A stretch of DNA of 64,000 nt, from positions 34,349 through 98,348 of the forward strand of contig JOHN01000028.1 in the NCBI GenBank assembly GCA_000719695.1, in the 5' to 3' direction. The translations under genes were made by a program, and so were the position numbers. The stretch comes from Streptomyces sp. NRRL F-6131 (lineage in GTDB: Bacteria > Actinomycetota > Actinomycetes > Streptomycetales > Streptomycetaceae). Below are positions 52,985 through 60,773 of this stretch, in pieces. Position 1 is the stretch's first letter. Every line of letters starts with the position of its first letter. Below the pieces are notes generated by a model. It ran no database searches and was not told the origin of the DNA. It was given only the letters and a program-made list of their open reading frames with translations.

Positions 52985-53992
52985 ATGTCCCTCGAACAGC
53001 TCTCAGGAAAGACCGTGCTGATCACCGGCGCCGGCGGCCTCATCGGCAGCCGCATCACGTCCCGGCTCCGCCTGCTCGGCGCCCGCCCCGTCTCGGTGTG
53101 CAAGCTCGACGCCTACCCGCACGAGGTGTACCGCGAGCGGTTCGGCATCGACACCGCCGACCCGGACTTCATCGTCGGCGACATCGCCGAGCCGGACCTG
53201 ATGCGCAAGGTGATCTCCGGCTGCGACTACGTGATCCACGCCGCCGCCCTGGCCGACGTGGCCGCCTGCACGCGTCGGCCGCTGGACGCCATCGACACCA
53301 ACATCACCGGCACCCAACGTGTCCTGGACTCCGTCGCCGCCTCGGACCGGGTACGCAGGATGGTGTTCGTCTCCTCCGCCAGCGTCTACGGCAACGGCAG
53401 CCCGAAGTTCGCGGAGGACGCGGCGGTCCAGCCTGTGTCGGTGTACGGGAACAGCAAAGCGTGGGGCGAGAACCAGACCGCCGCAGTGCTCGGCGGCGCC
53501 GGCATCTCGTACGCCGTGGTGCGGTACTTCTCGGTCTACGGCGAGCCCCAGGTCGTCAAGGAGCGCAGCCACTCCTGGGTGGTCGCCTGGTTCGCCATGC
53601 GGGCCGCGCTCGGCCTGCCGCTGCACCTCAACGGCGGCGGCCACCAGATCCGCGACATGGTCCACGTGGACGACATCGCCACCGGTACGCTGCGGGCGCT
53701 GGTCGCGCCCGCAGCGCACAACGGGACCGTCAACATCGGCACCGGAACCGGTACCTCGATCCGGCAGGTCGCCGAACTCGTCCGCCGCCAGTACCCGGAC
53801 GTCCCGTTGATCGAGACGCCCATGCCGCCCGGCGACCCCGAGGGCGGATACGCATCCGTCGAGCGGATGGAGGCGCTGTTGGGATGGCGGCCGGGCATCA
53901 CGATCGCGGAAGGCGTCGCCCGCTACGTGGCCTGGCTGAAGGCGACCCCGGAGGCTGTCCCCGACTGGATGCGCCAGGAAGCGGCGGCCTAG
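52985..53992 (+). CDS. NAD-dependent epimerase/dehydratase (extended SDR)
   Basis: 335 residues. Rossmann motif VLITGAGGLIGSRIT; SDR active site SSASVYGNGS then VSVYGNSKAWGENQ (Tyr-x-x-x-Lys); later HSWVVAWFAMRAALG and WRPGITIAEGVARYVAWL. Such enzymes act on nucleotide sugars (4-epimerases, 4,6-dehydratases) or similar. GAGAGGAAG precedes the ATG. The gene is convergent with the GT2 and their stop codons overlap by 3 bp. Confidence 0.88.
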   Translation: MSLEQLSGKTVLITGAGGLIGSRITSRLRLLGARPVSVCKLDAYPHEVYRERFGIDTADPDFIVGDIAEPDLMRKVISGCDYVIHAAALADVAACTRRPLDAIDTNITGTQRVLDSVAASDRVRRMVFVSSASVYGNGSPKFAEDAAVQPVSVYGNSKAWGENQTAAVLGGAGISYAVVRYFSVYGEPQVVKERSHSWVVAWFAMRAALGLPLHLNGGGHQIRDMVHVDDIATGTLRALVAPAAHNGTVNIGTGTGTSIRQVAELVRRQYPDVPLIETPMPPGDPEGGYASVERMEALLGWRPGITIAEGVARYVAWLKATPEAVPDWMRQEAAA

Positions 53993-54852
53993 ATGATCGG
54001 CGGACGCCCCAGCTTGGTCATGCTCCACACCGTGCGCCAGCGCATCGGCCTGCGCCGACCGCACGGTGTGCGCCAGCCCTCGGCGAAGCCCGCGAACCAC
54101 GCCTTCAGACCGGCCACGTCCCGGGTCCGGGCGACGGTGAGCACCATCCACACGCCGAGATAGACCGGCACCAGCAGGGCCGGGAGGTGGCGGCGCGCCA
54201 GGTACACCCGGTTGCGGGCGTTGACCCGGTAGAAGAAGGAGTGCCGGGTCGGGCTGGTGCGCGGGTGCTGGAGCAGCAGTTCGGGGGCGTAGAGCATCCG
54301 CCACCCGGCGTCCAGCGCCCGCCAGGCCATGTCGGTCTCCTCGTGCGCGAAGAAGAAGGCCTCCGGCCAGCCCCCGACCTGCCCCAGCATCTTCGAGGAC
54401 AGCGCGTGGCCGCCGCCGAGGAAGCCGGTCACCTCACCACCACGCATCGGATCACCAGCCCGCAGGCGGGGCACATGGCGCCGCTGGGTGACACCGGTCT
54501 CGTCCGCGATCCGGAAGCCGACGATCCCGAGCCCGGGGTCGGCCTCGTACAGGTCGGTGATCCGGGCAAGGACGTCGTCCGCGACCAGCAGGCCGTCGTC
54601 ATCCAGGTCGATCACCACGTCCACGTCCCGAAGGTGGTCGAGGGCGACGTTCCGCCCGCCGGTCACACCGAGGTTGTCCGCGAGCTCCACGCCCTCCACC
54701 CCTGCGGGCAGTTCCGGCAGGGCACACCCGTTGCCGACCACCACGACCTTCGCGGCCTCGACCGTCTGCATCTCCACCGAGGCCAGTAGCTCGGCCAGCT
54801 CCTTCGGCCGCGTGCCCATCGTCAGGACCGCCACGCCCAGCTTGACGCCCAC
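53989..54852 (-). CDS. Glycosyltransferase family 2
   Basis: 287 residues. GT-A fold: VAVLTMGTRPKELAELLASVEMQTV, donor-binding DVVIDLDDDGLLVADDVLARI (Asp-rich DxD), then GFLGGGHALSSKMLGQVGGWPEAFFFAHEETDMAWRALDAGWRM, the GT2 acceptor/catalytic ED motif. One hydrophobic segment at the end (LLVPVYLGVWMVLTVA). GTG at 54852 with GGGAAGAG upstream. It is divergent from the HD gene by 28 nt and convergent with the epimerase; together they may make a glycosylated product. Confidence 0.88.
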   Translation of the reverse strand: MGVKLGVAVLTMGTRPKELAELLASVEMQTVEAAKVVVVGNGCALPELPAGVEGVELADNLGVTGGRNVALDHLRDVDVVIDLDDDGLLVADDVLARITDLYEADPGLGIVGFRIADETGVTQRRHVPRLRAGDPMRGGEVTGFLGGGHALSSKMLGQVGGWPEAFFFAHEETDMAWRALDAGWRMLYAPELLLQHPRTSPTRHSFFYRVNARNRVYLARRHLPALLVPVYLGVWMVLTVARTRDVAGLKAWFAGFAEGWRTPCGRRRPMRWRTVWSMTKLGRPPII

Positions 54853-54880
54853 CGAAACTCTTCCCTTCGAGGAACCAGAG

Positions 54881-55642
54881 ATGTCCTCACGAACACCGAA
54901 GCCGGGTGCCACATCGCTCCGCGAACTCGCCGAGAACCGGAGCCTTCCCGCCCATCAGGTCATGGACCGGGACACACTCGCCTGGATCGGCAGGAACCGA
55001 CCCGAAGGCTCAGCCGCGCCGCCCACCCTGCCACATCCGCCACTCATGCTGGTACCGGCCGTCACCTGGTTCGCGCAGCCCCAGCTCGTGGACTCCATCC
55101 ACGGCATCCGGCACAACGCGCGCGTCTCCCTGCTCGCCGGTCTGCTCGCCCAGGAGTACGGGCTCGATCTCGATCACACCGCGGCGCTGTGCGCCGCCGC
55201 AGCGGTCCACGACTGCCGGCGGCGCGACGACCGCGACGATCCCGGACACGGCCGACGGGCAGCGCTTTGGTTCGCCCGCAACCAGCACGCCGTGACCACC
55301 ATGCTTGGCCGAGAACTCCCGCCCGACCTCTCCCGGCAGGCAGCCATCGCCATCGGCCTCCACGACGTCCCGTACACGGACTTCACCTCGCAGCAGGATT
55401 TCGCCTACCAGCGGGCGCCCCACCTGATCGACCTGCTCAAGGCGGCCGACTGTCTGGACCGCTACCGGCTTCCCCTCACCCGCTGGTGGCCCGACCCGTC
55501 CCACCTGCGCATCGTCATCCCCGCATGGCTCCACCCCGTCGCCTTCGACCTCGTCGTCCGCAGCGAACAGGCCCGGCTCGACGGCGCCACCAACCACGGG
55601 GCACTCATCCACGCCGGCCAGCTCCTCAACCCCCGTCAGTAG
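54881..55642 (+). CDS. HD-domain protein
   Basis: 253 residues. HD motif: SIHGIRHNARVSLLAGLLAQEYGLDLDHTAALCAAAAVHDCRRRDD, then RQAAIAIGLHDVPYTDF and LKAADCLDRYRL, giving the H..HD..D metal-binding pattern of HD phosphohydrolases. The substrate (nucleotide or phospho-metabolite) is unknown. It precedes the 440-residue gene by 10 nt, whose ribosome-binding site overlaps this stop codon, so the two are coupled. Confidence 0.85.
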   Translation: MSSRTPKPGATSLRELAENRSLPAHQVMDRDTLAWIGRNRPEGSAAPPTLPHPPLMLVPAVTWFAQPQLVDSIHGIRHNARVSLLAGLLAQEYGLDLDHTAALCAAAAVHDCRRRDDRDDPGHGRRAALWFARNQHAVTTMLGRELPPDLSRQAAIAIGLHDVPYTDFTSQQDFAYQRAPHLIDLLKAADCLDRYRLPLTRWWPDPSHLRIVIPAWLHPVAFDLVVRSEQARLDGATNHGALIHAGQLLNPRQ

Positions 55643-55652
55643 GAGGCCGTTC

Positions 55653-56975
55653 ATGCACCACGAGTGGGACAACGCCCACACCGACCACAGCAGCAGCGCC
55701 ACCCGACCGGGTCCGTCCGGCCTCACCGAGACCGAAGTCGACTGGCACCACTACCTCGCACACGAGACGCCCAATGGCTGGCTGCTGCGCGGCAACTCCA
55801 TGACCCAGGCGCTGACCTCCGGGCGCCCTGTCCACCTGATGCACACCACCGTCGCCCTGGACGCGATCCGCGCCAGCGGGCAGCTTTACGCCTCCACCGG
55901 CTGCCTGGTCGCCGCGCTCTACTGCGCGCCCCTCACCGCCGAGCCCGCCGGTCTACGTCCCCACAACCTGGGCAGCTACCTGCTGGAGACCAAGAAGCAC
56001 ACCCGCACCCTGGTCTTCGAGATCGCCCCCGACGCTCCTGTGCCGCCCAAGGGCATCGACTATCTCCGGCTGGGCGCTATCCACCTGCGTACCTACCTCA
56101 CCCTCCGCAGCTTCCTCACTGAGGCCGAAGACGCCCAGCTCCGCCGAGTGGTGCTGGGCCGGGTCCGCGCAGCGGCGCCCTTCCTCGACACCCTCCTCGC
56201 CAACGCCACCGGGAACCCGACACCGGACGCCGAATTCATCGACCGGCTCGCCGCCACCGTGCCGGTCCTCCCGTTCCTCGGCTATCTCTACTTCGAAGTG
56301 ACGTCCGAGTACCTGATGCTCAACTCCAAAGCCCCCGAGACCAAGGCGTACGCCCAGCTCGCCGAGATGAACAACCGCCTCTACAAGAGGCTGGCATTCT
56401 CCGCCGTCCGGAGCATGGACAGGCTCTTCGACTTGTCCCGCTTCAACCCGGGACACGATCGCCTCCTCCGGCTCATCGGACAGATCGAGGCCGGCCTGAC
56501 GTCCGGGGCAGCCCGCTACATCAGGCGGCGCGTGTCACACCTGTTCGCCACCGTGGCACTCGCCCCCAGCCAGGACGCGGCATCCGTCACCTTCGGAGCC
56601 GCGGACTTCGATGTCCTCAGCGTGACCGCACCGCCCCTGCTCGGGCAACTCGTCTTCCGCGAGATGCGCGTCATCGACCGCTACCCGCAGCTGTACCTCG
56701 CCTTCGAACAAGCCAAGGCCCTCGAGGCGTGGAACTACTGGAACACCGAGGGCATCCCGACGCCGTTCAACGGCACGATCCCGAAAGGCGAGATCGGGAT
56801 CAATCCGGCCTATCCTCGATCCCGCTGCACCGTATGGACAGCGGAGACCTGCGAGCGCGGCCTGCTGCACCCAGCGGGACAGCTCGACGTGACCTTCGTC
56901 CCCCGCCTCACCGAACTGGGCATGACCGCCATGCGGAGAGACGGGAAGGGAAAGGCCGCAGGGCACCTTCGTTAG
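55653..56975 (+). CDS. Unrecognised 440-residue protein (weak ADP-ribosyltransferase-like N-terminus)
   Basis: 440 residues, no signal or membrane segment. The N-terminus has NGWLLRGNSMTQ and VHLMHTTVALDAIRASGQLYASTGCLVAALYCAPL, which resembles the H-T-T ... I ... G pattern of DarT-like/ART folds, but no complete H-Y-E triad can be claimed. The centre is helical and the C-terminus holds YPRSRCTVWTAETCERGLLHPAGQLDVTFVPRL. AGGAGG ribosome-binding site overlaps the HD stop. I do not know the family. The HD partner suggests it works on a phosphorylated or ADP-ribosylated substrate. Confidence 0.7.
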   Translation: MHHEWDNAHTDHSSSATRPGPSGLTETEVDWHHYLAHETPNGWLLRGNSMTQALTSGRPVHLMHTTVALDAIRASGQLYASTGCLVAALYCAPLTAEPAGLRPHNLGSYLLETKKHTRTLVFEIAPDAPVPPKGIDYLRLGAIHLRTYLTLRSFLTEAEDAQLRRVVLGRVRAAAPFLDTLLANATGNPTPDAEFIDRLAATVPVLPFLGYLYFEVTSEYLMLNSKAPETKAYAQLAEMNNRLYKRLAFSAVRSMDRLFDLSRFNPGHDRLLRLIGQIEAGLTSGAARYIRRRVSHLFATVALAPSQDAASVTFGAADFDVLSVTAPPLLGQLVFREMRVIDRYPQLYLAFEQAKALEAWNYWNTEGIPTPFNGTIPKGEIGINPAYPRSRCTVWTAETCERGLLHPAGQLDVTFVPRLTELGMTAMRRDGKGKAAGHLR

Positions 56976-56981
56976 GTCATG

Positions 56982-57854
56982 TCACCCTCGCCCGGCGCGG
57001 GAGCGCACGGAGAGACGCGGCCGCCCGCCACCCCCCTCCACCCGGGGCGGGCGGCAGCCGGTGCACAGCTCCCCCGGTCCGCCGACGGGACGGCCGCACA
57101 TGCCGTCCCGCCCCGCGCACTCATGCCGACTCGGTCGTGGCACCGCCACCGGCTTCACCACAGTGCCACGGCCCAACGGAACGGGCGGCACCTTCGTCAG
57201 CCGCCCGCCGAGGATCGCCGCCACGCTGTGGGTCACCTTCCCCGGCAGCGGCGCCGCCAGGATGCCCATCAGCGCGTCCGCCGACCATCCGCCCGCCAAC
57301 AGACCCTCCACCCGCGCGGCCTGATCCGCCAGCGGTTTGCCGGCCAGTGCCAACGCCGGCTCCCGGCAGCCGAGTTCGATCAGCAGCCCCATCCCTTCCG
57401 TCATCCGGGGCGCTGTCGCCGCCGGAAGGAGGGAAGGTTCCTTACGCCTCACCGTCCTTACCCTCAAGGAGGGGCTTCCCGCGTTCCCGGCCCCGGAGGG
57501 CCCGGCGGCCGGTGTCACGGGAACCGGTGGCAACGCGTGAACCGCCTTGTCCGCCAAGGGCACTTCATGCACGGCGACAGCCGTCCTGACCCGCCCCGTC
57601 ACGGGGTCGCGCACGGTCCGCCGCACGTAGTGCCCGGCCGCCTCCAGCTCCCGCAACGCCCGGGCGACCGTCGCCCGCCCCTCGACGCTCTTCGCGGCCA
57701 GCGTCCGAACATCCTCCCGAGCGCCGTTCGGCAGGCTGAGGAGGTACCCGAGCAACCCGCGCGCCGCCCAACTGAGCGAGTGCTTCCGCACGACATGCCC
57801 GTTGTCGAGGATCGTGTACCCGGGCGCGTGCTTGGGGATACGATTGATCTGCAT
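56982..57854 (-). CDS. Winged-helix DNA-binding protein (replication-initiator-like)
   Basis: 290 residues. The N-terminus MQINRIPKHAPGYTILDNGHVVRKHSLSWAARGLLGYLLSLPNGAREDVRTLAAKSVEGRATVARALRELEAAGHYVRR has a winged helix typical of streptomycete plasmid- and prophage-type DNA-binding proteins. A C-terminal CAGRDGMCGRPVGGPGELCTGC pair may bind zinc. The ATG at 57854 is chosen because the longer frame is low complexity. It marks the right end of the accessory block and converges with the 440-residue gene, 6 nt apart. Confidence 0.75.
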   Translation of the reverse strand: MQINRIPKHAPGYTILDNGHVVRKHSLSWAARGLLGYLLSLPNGAREDVRTLAAKSVEGRATVARALRELEAAGHYVRRTVRDPVTGRVRTAVAVHEVPLADKAVHALPPVPVTPAAGPSGAGNAGSPSLRVRTVRRKEPSLLPAATAPRMTEGMGLLIELGCREPALALAGKPLADQAARVEGLLAGGWSADALMGILAAPLPGKVTHSVAAILGGRLTKVPPVPLGRGTVVKPVAVPRPSRHECAGRDGMCGRPVGGPGELCTGCRPPRVEGGGGRPRLSVRSRAGRG

Positions 57855-58394
57855 CGTGGAGCCCTTTACTCCTGGTGCCGTTCCCCGGGGTGTTGGCGCA
57901 CCGCCGGGGCTTTCCTTTGCTGAACGCAATGATCACGCTAGTCCAGCGAACAGCCCCGGAAACCTCATCCGCATCACCCGATCGGGCGGCGCACGCGCAC
58001 CCACCCCGGCGCACTCCAGCGCCGAACAGCGCCCCCCGTGATGAACCGTCCAACGGCGGACAGCACCGCCGGCCGTCGCGAGGCTTGAAGGGTCAGACGC
58101 ACCCTGCACAACTGCCTCTCGCCGTCACTCTTCGGCCAGAACGCCAAGGCGTCACCTGACGCCGTCGTGCTCTGCCTCACCCTCGGCACGCCCGTCCTGC
58201 GCGCCCTGCGCCGCGCCGCCTTCGCCGCCCCGGTCGCCTTGCGGCCGCCGGCTGCGCCGACCGGCGGCGCGCCCTCCGCCGATCGCCCCCCTTCCGGGTG
58301 AACCACAGGCACCGGACGGTGACCCGGGCCGCCCCAGGCCCGGTCGCACACGAAGATCTCGACCGCCCCCCCCTCAAGGAAGTGGAGTCGAGCC
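57855..58394. other. Intergenic region, 540 nt, containing an ecfS remnant
   Basis: Upstream of the winged-helix gene (minus) and of the ricin-lectin gene (plus). No intact gene. The only coding trace is the ecfS fragment at 58162-58301. Confidence 0.6.
58162..58301 (+). pseudogene. Degenerate copy of the 3' end of the ECF S-component gene
   Basis: The stretch from 58162 to about 58285 repeats 50548-50686 at roughly 88% identity, with a 12-nt deletion and a few substitutions. It translates in the same frame as VVLCLTLGTPVLRALRR-AAFAAPVALRPPA and reads on to a TGA at 58299. There is no start codon or upstream part. It is a remnant made by duplication of the gene's end and is the right boundary of the accessory block. 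Confidence 0.82.
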
Positions 58395-59393
58395 ATGCCT
58401 GCCCTCACCCGAGGTCTCGCCCGCGCGGCGACGGTCGCCACGGCGGCCCTGACCCTGGCCACCGTCGCCGCCCCGCCCGCCACCGCGGTCACCTTCGTCG
58501 GCCGCGACGTGCCGACCACCGTGACCATCGCCCCCGGCCGGACGGCGGCCGTCCCGTGGACGTACCGGAACACCGGCGGCCCGGGCACCCTCCCCGCCAC
58601 CGGGATGACCGTCACCTTCACCGCCCCCGGCAGCACCGCCTTCGCCCCGCAGAGCAGCGTCCCCACCGAGTACAGCGGCGACGGCACCACCTGGGGGCCC
58701 AACAACGTCGGCCTGCGCGACTGCCTGCTGGGCAACGCCGGGCGGACCCTCACCTGCGAGGGCTACGGCCGCAACGGCGGCCGCAGCGGCTGGCCGTCCA
58801 ACGGCTCGTTCCGCTTCTCCCCGCAGCTCACCGTGGACTCCGGCGCGCCCGCCGACACCACGCTCCCGCGCGGCGCCGGGAGCCTCAAGTACACCGACCC
58901 GAACAACGGCACCGAGCACACCGTCACCGACGGCACCCTGAACGTCGCCACCCCGGCCCGCCCGCCCCGGGGTCTGTGCCTGGACGCCGGTCCCACCCGG
59001 GCCAACGGCGACCCCGTCCGCGTCCGGCCGTGCCTGGACCACACCGACCAGCGCTTCGTCCTCGACGAGGGCCGGTTCAAGGTCGCCGACACCCTCACCA
59101 CCGGCGGCCCCGGCACCTGCCTCGGCGTCGACGGCACCGGCGCCGACGGCGGCACCGTCCGCCTCTGGGCCTGCGAGTACTCGCGGGAGGCCGACGCCGA
59201 CCAGACCTGGCTGCTGCGGCGCGGCGCGTTCGTCCTGGAGGCCACGCTGGGCACCGCCCAGGAGAAGTGCCTGGACGTCGGCCCCGGCCGCACCGCAGCG
59301 GACCGGGTCACCGTCCGCCCGTGCGACGCCACCGCCCCCGACCAGCGACTGGTCGCCGAGAACGGCTACCTCAAGGTCCGCGACACCCTCTGA
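58395..59393 (+). CDS. Secreted ricin B-type lectin domain protein
   Basis: 332 residues. A signal peptide (residues 1-30, ending PATAV) is followed by a beta-rich domain (TTVTIAPGRTAAVPWTYRNTGGPGTLPATG...; fits a DUF11/Ig-like extracellular domain). The C-terminal part has three ricin-B type units: CLDAGPTRANGDPVRVRPCLDHTDQRF, CLGVDGTGADGGTVRLWACEYSR and CLDVGPGRTAADRVTVRPCDATAPDQRL. These repeats bind carbohydrate. No catalytic domain is attached. A GGAAGTGGAG ribosome site precedes the ATG. Confidence 0.85.
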   Translation: MPALTRGLARAATVATAALTLATVAAPPATAVTFVGRDVPTTVTIAPGRTAAVPWTYRNTGGPGTLPATGMTVTFTAPGSTAFAPQSSVPTEYSGDGTTWGPNNVGLRDCLLGNAGRTLTCEGYGRNGGRSGWPSNGSFRFSPQLTVDSGAPADTTLPRGAGSLKYTDPNNGTEHTVTDGTLNVATPARPPRGLCLDAGPTRANGDPVRVRPCLDHTDQRFVLDEGRFKVADTLTTGGPGTCLGVDGTGADGGTVRLWACEYSREADADQTWLLRRGAFVLEATLGTAQEKCLDVGPGRTAADRVTVRPCDATAPDQRLVAENGYLKVRDTL

Positions 59394-59405
59394 TCCCCGA
59401 CGACG

Positions 59406-59435
59406 CGCGCCCCGGACCGGACGGTCCGGGGCGCG
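59406..59435. terminator. Hairpin after the lectin gene
   Basis: A 13-bp perfect inverted repeat (CGCGCCCCGGACC and complement) with a 4-nt loop follows the stop codon of the lectin gene, between convergent genes. GCGTTCGGGGCGCG repeats follow directly. Confidence 0.7.
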
Positions 59436-59478
59436 GCGTTCGGGGCGCGGCGTTCGGGGCGCGCGGTCGGGGCGGGCC

Positions 59479-59805
59479 TCAGCCCTTCGGGCCGGCCGAC
59501 TGGACCACGTCGAAGGACCACAGCGTCGAGCCGCTGGCAGCGGGCCGCTGAGGAGCCTCACCGCCCTCGGCGGCCGGCCGGTGGGCGGCCTGCATCGGCC
59601 CGGCGAGCCAGGCCTGGAAGGACTCCTCGTCCCGCCACCGCGTGTAGACCAGGTACTGGTCGGTGCCCTCGACGGGCCGGAGCAGCTCGAAGTACTCGAA
59701 GCCGTCCGAGTTCTCCACCGCGCCGGCCCGCGCGCCGAAGCGCTGCTCCAGCACGTCCCGCTGCTCAGCGGGGACGGTCAGCACATTGATCTTGACGACG
59801 GACAC
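59479..59805 (-). CDS. Antibiotic biosynthesis monooxygenase (ABM) family protein
   Basis: 108 residues. VVKINVLTVPAEQRDVLEQRFGARAGAVENSDGFEYFELLRPVEGTDQYLVYTRWRDEESFQAWL matches the ABM fold (ferredoxin-like dimer). Family members are cofactor-free monooxygenases or haem-degrading enzymes; lacking haem-ligand evidence, the activity is not known. GTG at 59805 is preceded by AGGAGG. It lies 44 nt downstream of the cupin gene on the same strand and may be in the same operon. Confidence 0.85.
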   Translation of the reverse strand: MSVVKINVLTVPAEQRDVLEQRFGARAGAVENSDGFEYFELLRPVEGTDQYLVYTRWRDEESFQAWLAGPMQAAHRPAAEGGEAPQRPAASGSTLWSFDVVQSAGPKG

Positions 59806-59849
59806 GCCGTACCTCCTCAGAGTGGTTCCGGGAGGCAGTCTGCTACACC

Positions 59850-60221
59850 TCACACGATCCACGGCGGGGCGACCCGGTCCCCGGTGTCCAGGTTGACGGC
59901 CAGGGACGGCGCCGGGGAGGCGACGACGGCGGTGTAGCCGTCGTCGGTGCGGAACCGGCGGGGGACGTCGGCCGGGAGGACCAGGGTGTCGCCGGTGCCG
60001 AGGACGAGCTCCTCGCCGTCCAGGTCGACGACGGCGGTGCCGGTGAGGAAGGTCCACACCTGCTCGGTGTCCATGGCGTGCCGGGGGCCGGCGTGGGCCG
60101 GCTCCATCGCGACGCGCCACATCGCGATGCCGGTGCCGCCCTGGGTGGGCGAGGCGTAGGTGGTCATGACGGCGTTGGGGGTCTCGGTACGGCGGGCGTC
60201 GGTGCTGCGGATGACGGACAA
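59850..60221 (-). CDS. Cupin domain-containing protein
   Basis: 123 residues. Cupin core with TDARRTETPNAVMTTYASP, MEPAHAGPRHAMDTEQVWTFLTGTAVVDLDGEELVLGTGDTLVLPADVPRRF. Metal ligands are partly present (His/Glu in the first motif). Start is TTG at 60221 with GAGGAG at ten bases. It is divergent from marR and separated from it by two operators, so it is probably repressed by MarR. Confidence 0.82.
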   Translation of the reverse strand: MSVIRSTDARRTETPNAVMTTYASPTQGGTGIAMWRVAMEPAHAGPRHAMDTEQVWTFLTGTAVVDLDGEELVLGTGDTLVLPADVPRRFRTDDGYTAVVASPAPSLAVNLDTGDRVAPPWIV

Positions 60222-60241
60222 GGGCGGGTGACTCCTCTAGA

Positions 60242-60283
60242 ATGGACAATCAGGTTGTCCATATAGTCAATGAGGTTGTCTAT
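60242..60283. promoter_or_regulatory. Two tandem MarR operators
   Basis: Site 1 (60242-60262): perfect 8-bp arms ATGGACAA and TTGTCCAT around five bases. Site 2 (60263-60283): ATAGTCAA and TTGTCTAT around five bases, one mismatch. Centres are 21 bp apart (two helical turns). They cover the promoters of both the divergent cupin and marR genes, and site 2 ends just before the marR start. Confidence 0.75.
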
Positions 60284-60284
60284 C

Positions 60285-60767
60285 GTGTCAAGAGAGCAGG
60301 CGTCGCCCGGCTACGAGCTGCCACTGCGGCTGCTGTTCGCGTTCCGGCTGATCATCGACGAGCTGCACGAGCGGATCGCCCGCGAGGGACACCCCGACCT
60401 CCGCCCGATGCACGGGTTCGTGTTCCAGGCGATCGGGCCGCACGGCACCACCGCCGTCGAGCTCGGGAAGCGGCTCGGGGTGTCCAAGCAGGCGGCCGGC
60501 AAGACCGTCGAGCAGCTGGAACGACTCGGCTACGTCGAGCGCGGCAGCGACCCGGCGGACGCCCGCCGCAAGATGGTCCGACTGACGGCGCGCGGGGTGG
60601 ACTGCCTGGTCCGCTCGGCCCGGATCTTCGACGAGCTGCGGGAGGAGTGGGTCGGGCAGTTGGGCGGGGAGGAACGGCTGCGGGGCCTCGAGGACGCCCT
60701 GCGGGTGCTGGCCCCCGGGGACCCGTTCCGGCTGGACACCCCGCGCTGGTTCGGCGCCGCCCCGTAG
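60285..60767 (+). CDS. MarR family transcriptional regulator
   Basis: 160 residues. Winged helix with TTAVELGKRLGVSKQAAGKTVEQLERLGYVERGSDPADARRKMVRLTARG, the standard recognition helix and wing of MarR. GTG at 60285 is chosen because GAGG lies nine bases upstream and the ATG at 60270 sits inside operator 2. It is divergent from a cupin/ABM pair and followed by a convergent drug pump. It probably represses itself and the cupin genes and responds to a small phenolic or oxidant. Confidence 0.88.
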   Translation: MSREQASPGYELPLRLLFAFRLIIDELHERIAREGHPDLRPMHGFVFQAIGPHGTTAVELGKRLGVSKQAAGKTVEQLERLGYVERGSDPADARRKMVRLTARGVDCLVRSARIFDELREEWVGQLGGEERLRGLEDALRVLAPGDPFRLDTPRWFGAAP

Positions 60768-60773
60768 GAGGCG

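Noticed and set aside
59430..59470. GCGTTCGGGGCGCG repeats as an integration site
   Set aside because: Short GC-rich repeat directly after a terminator hairpin; no mobile genes nearby.
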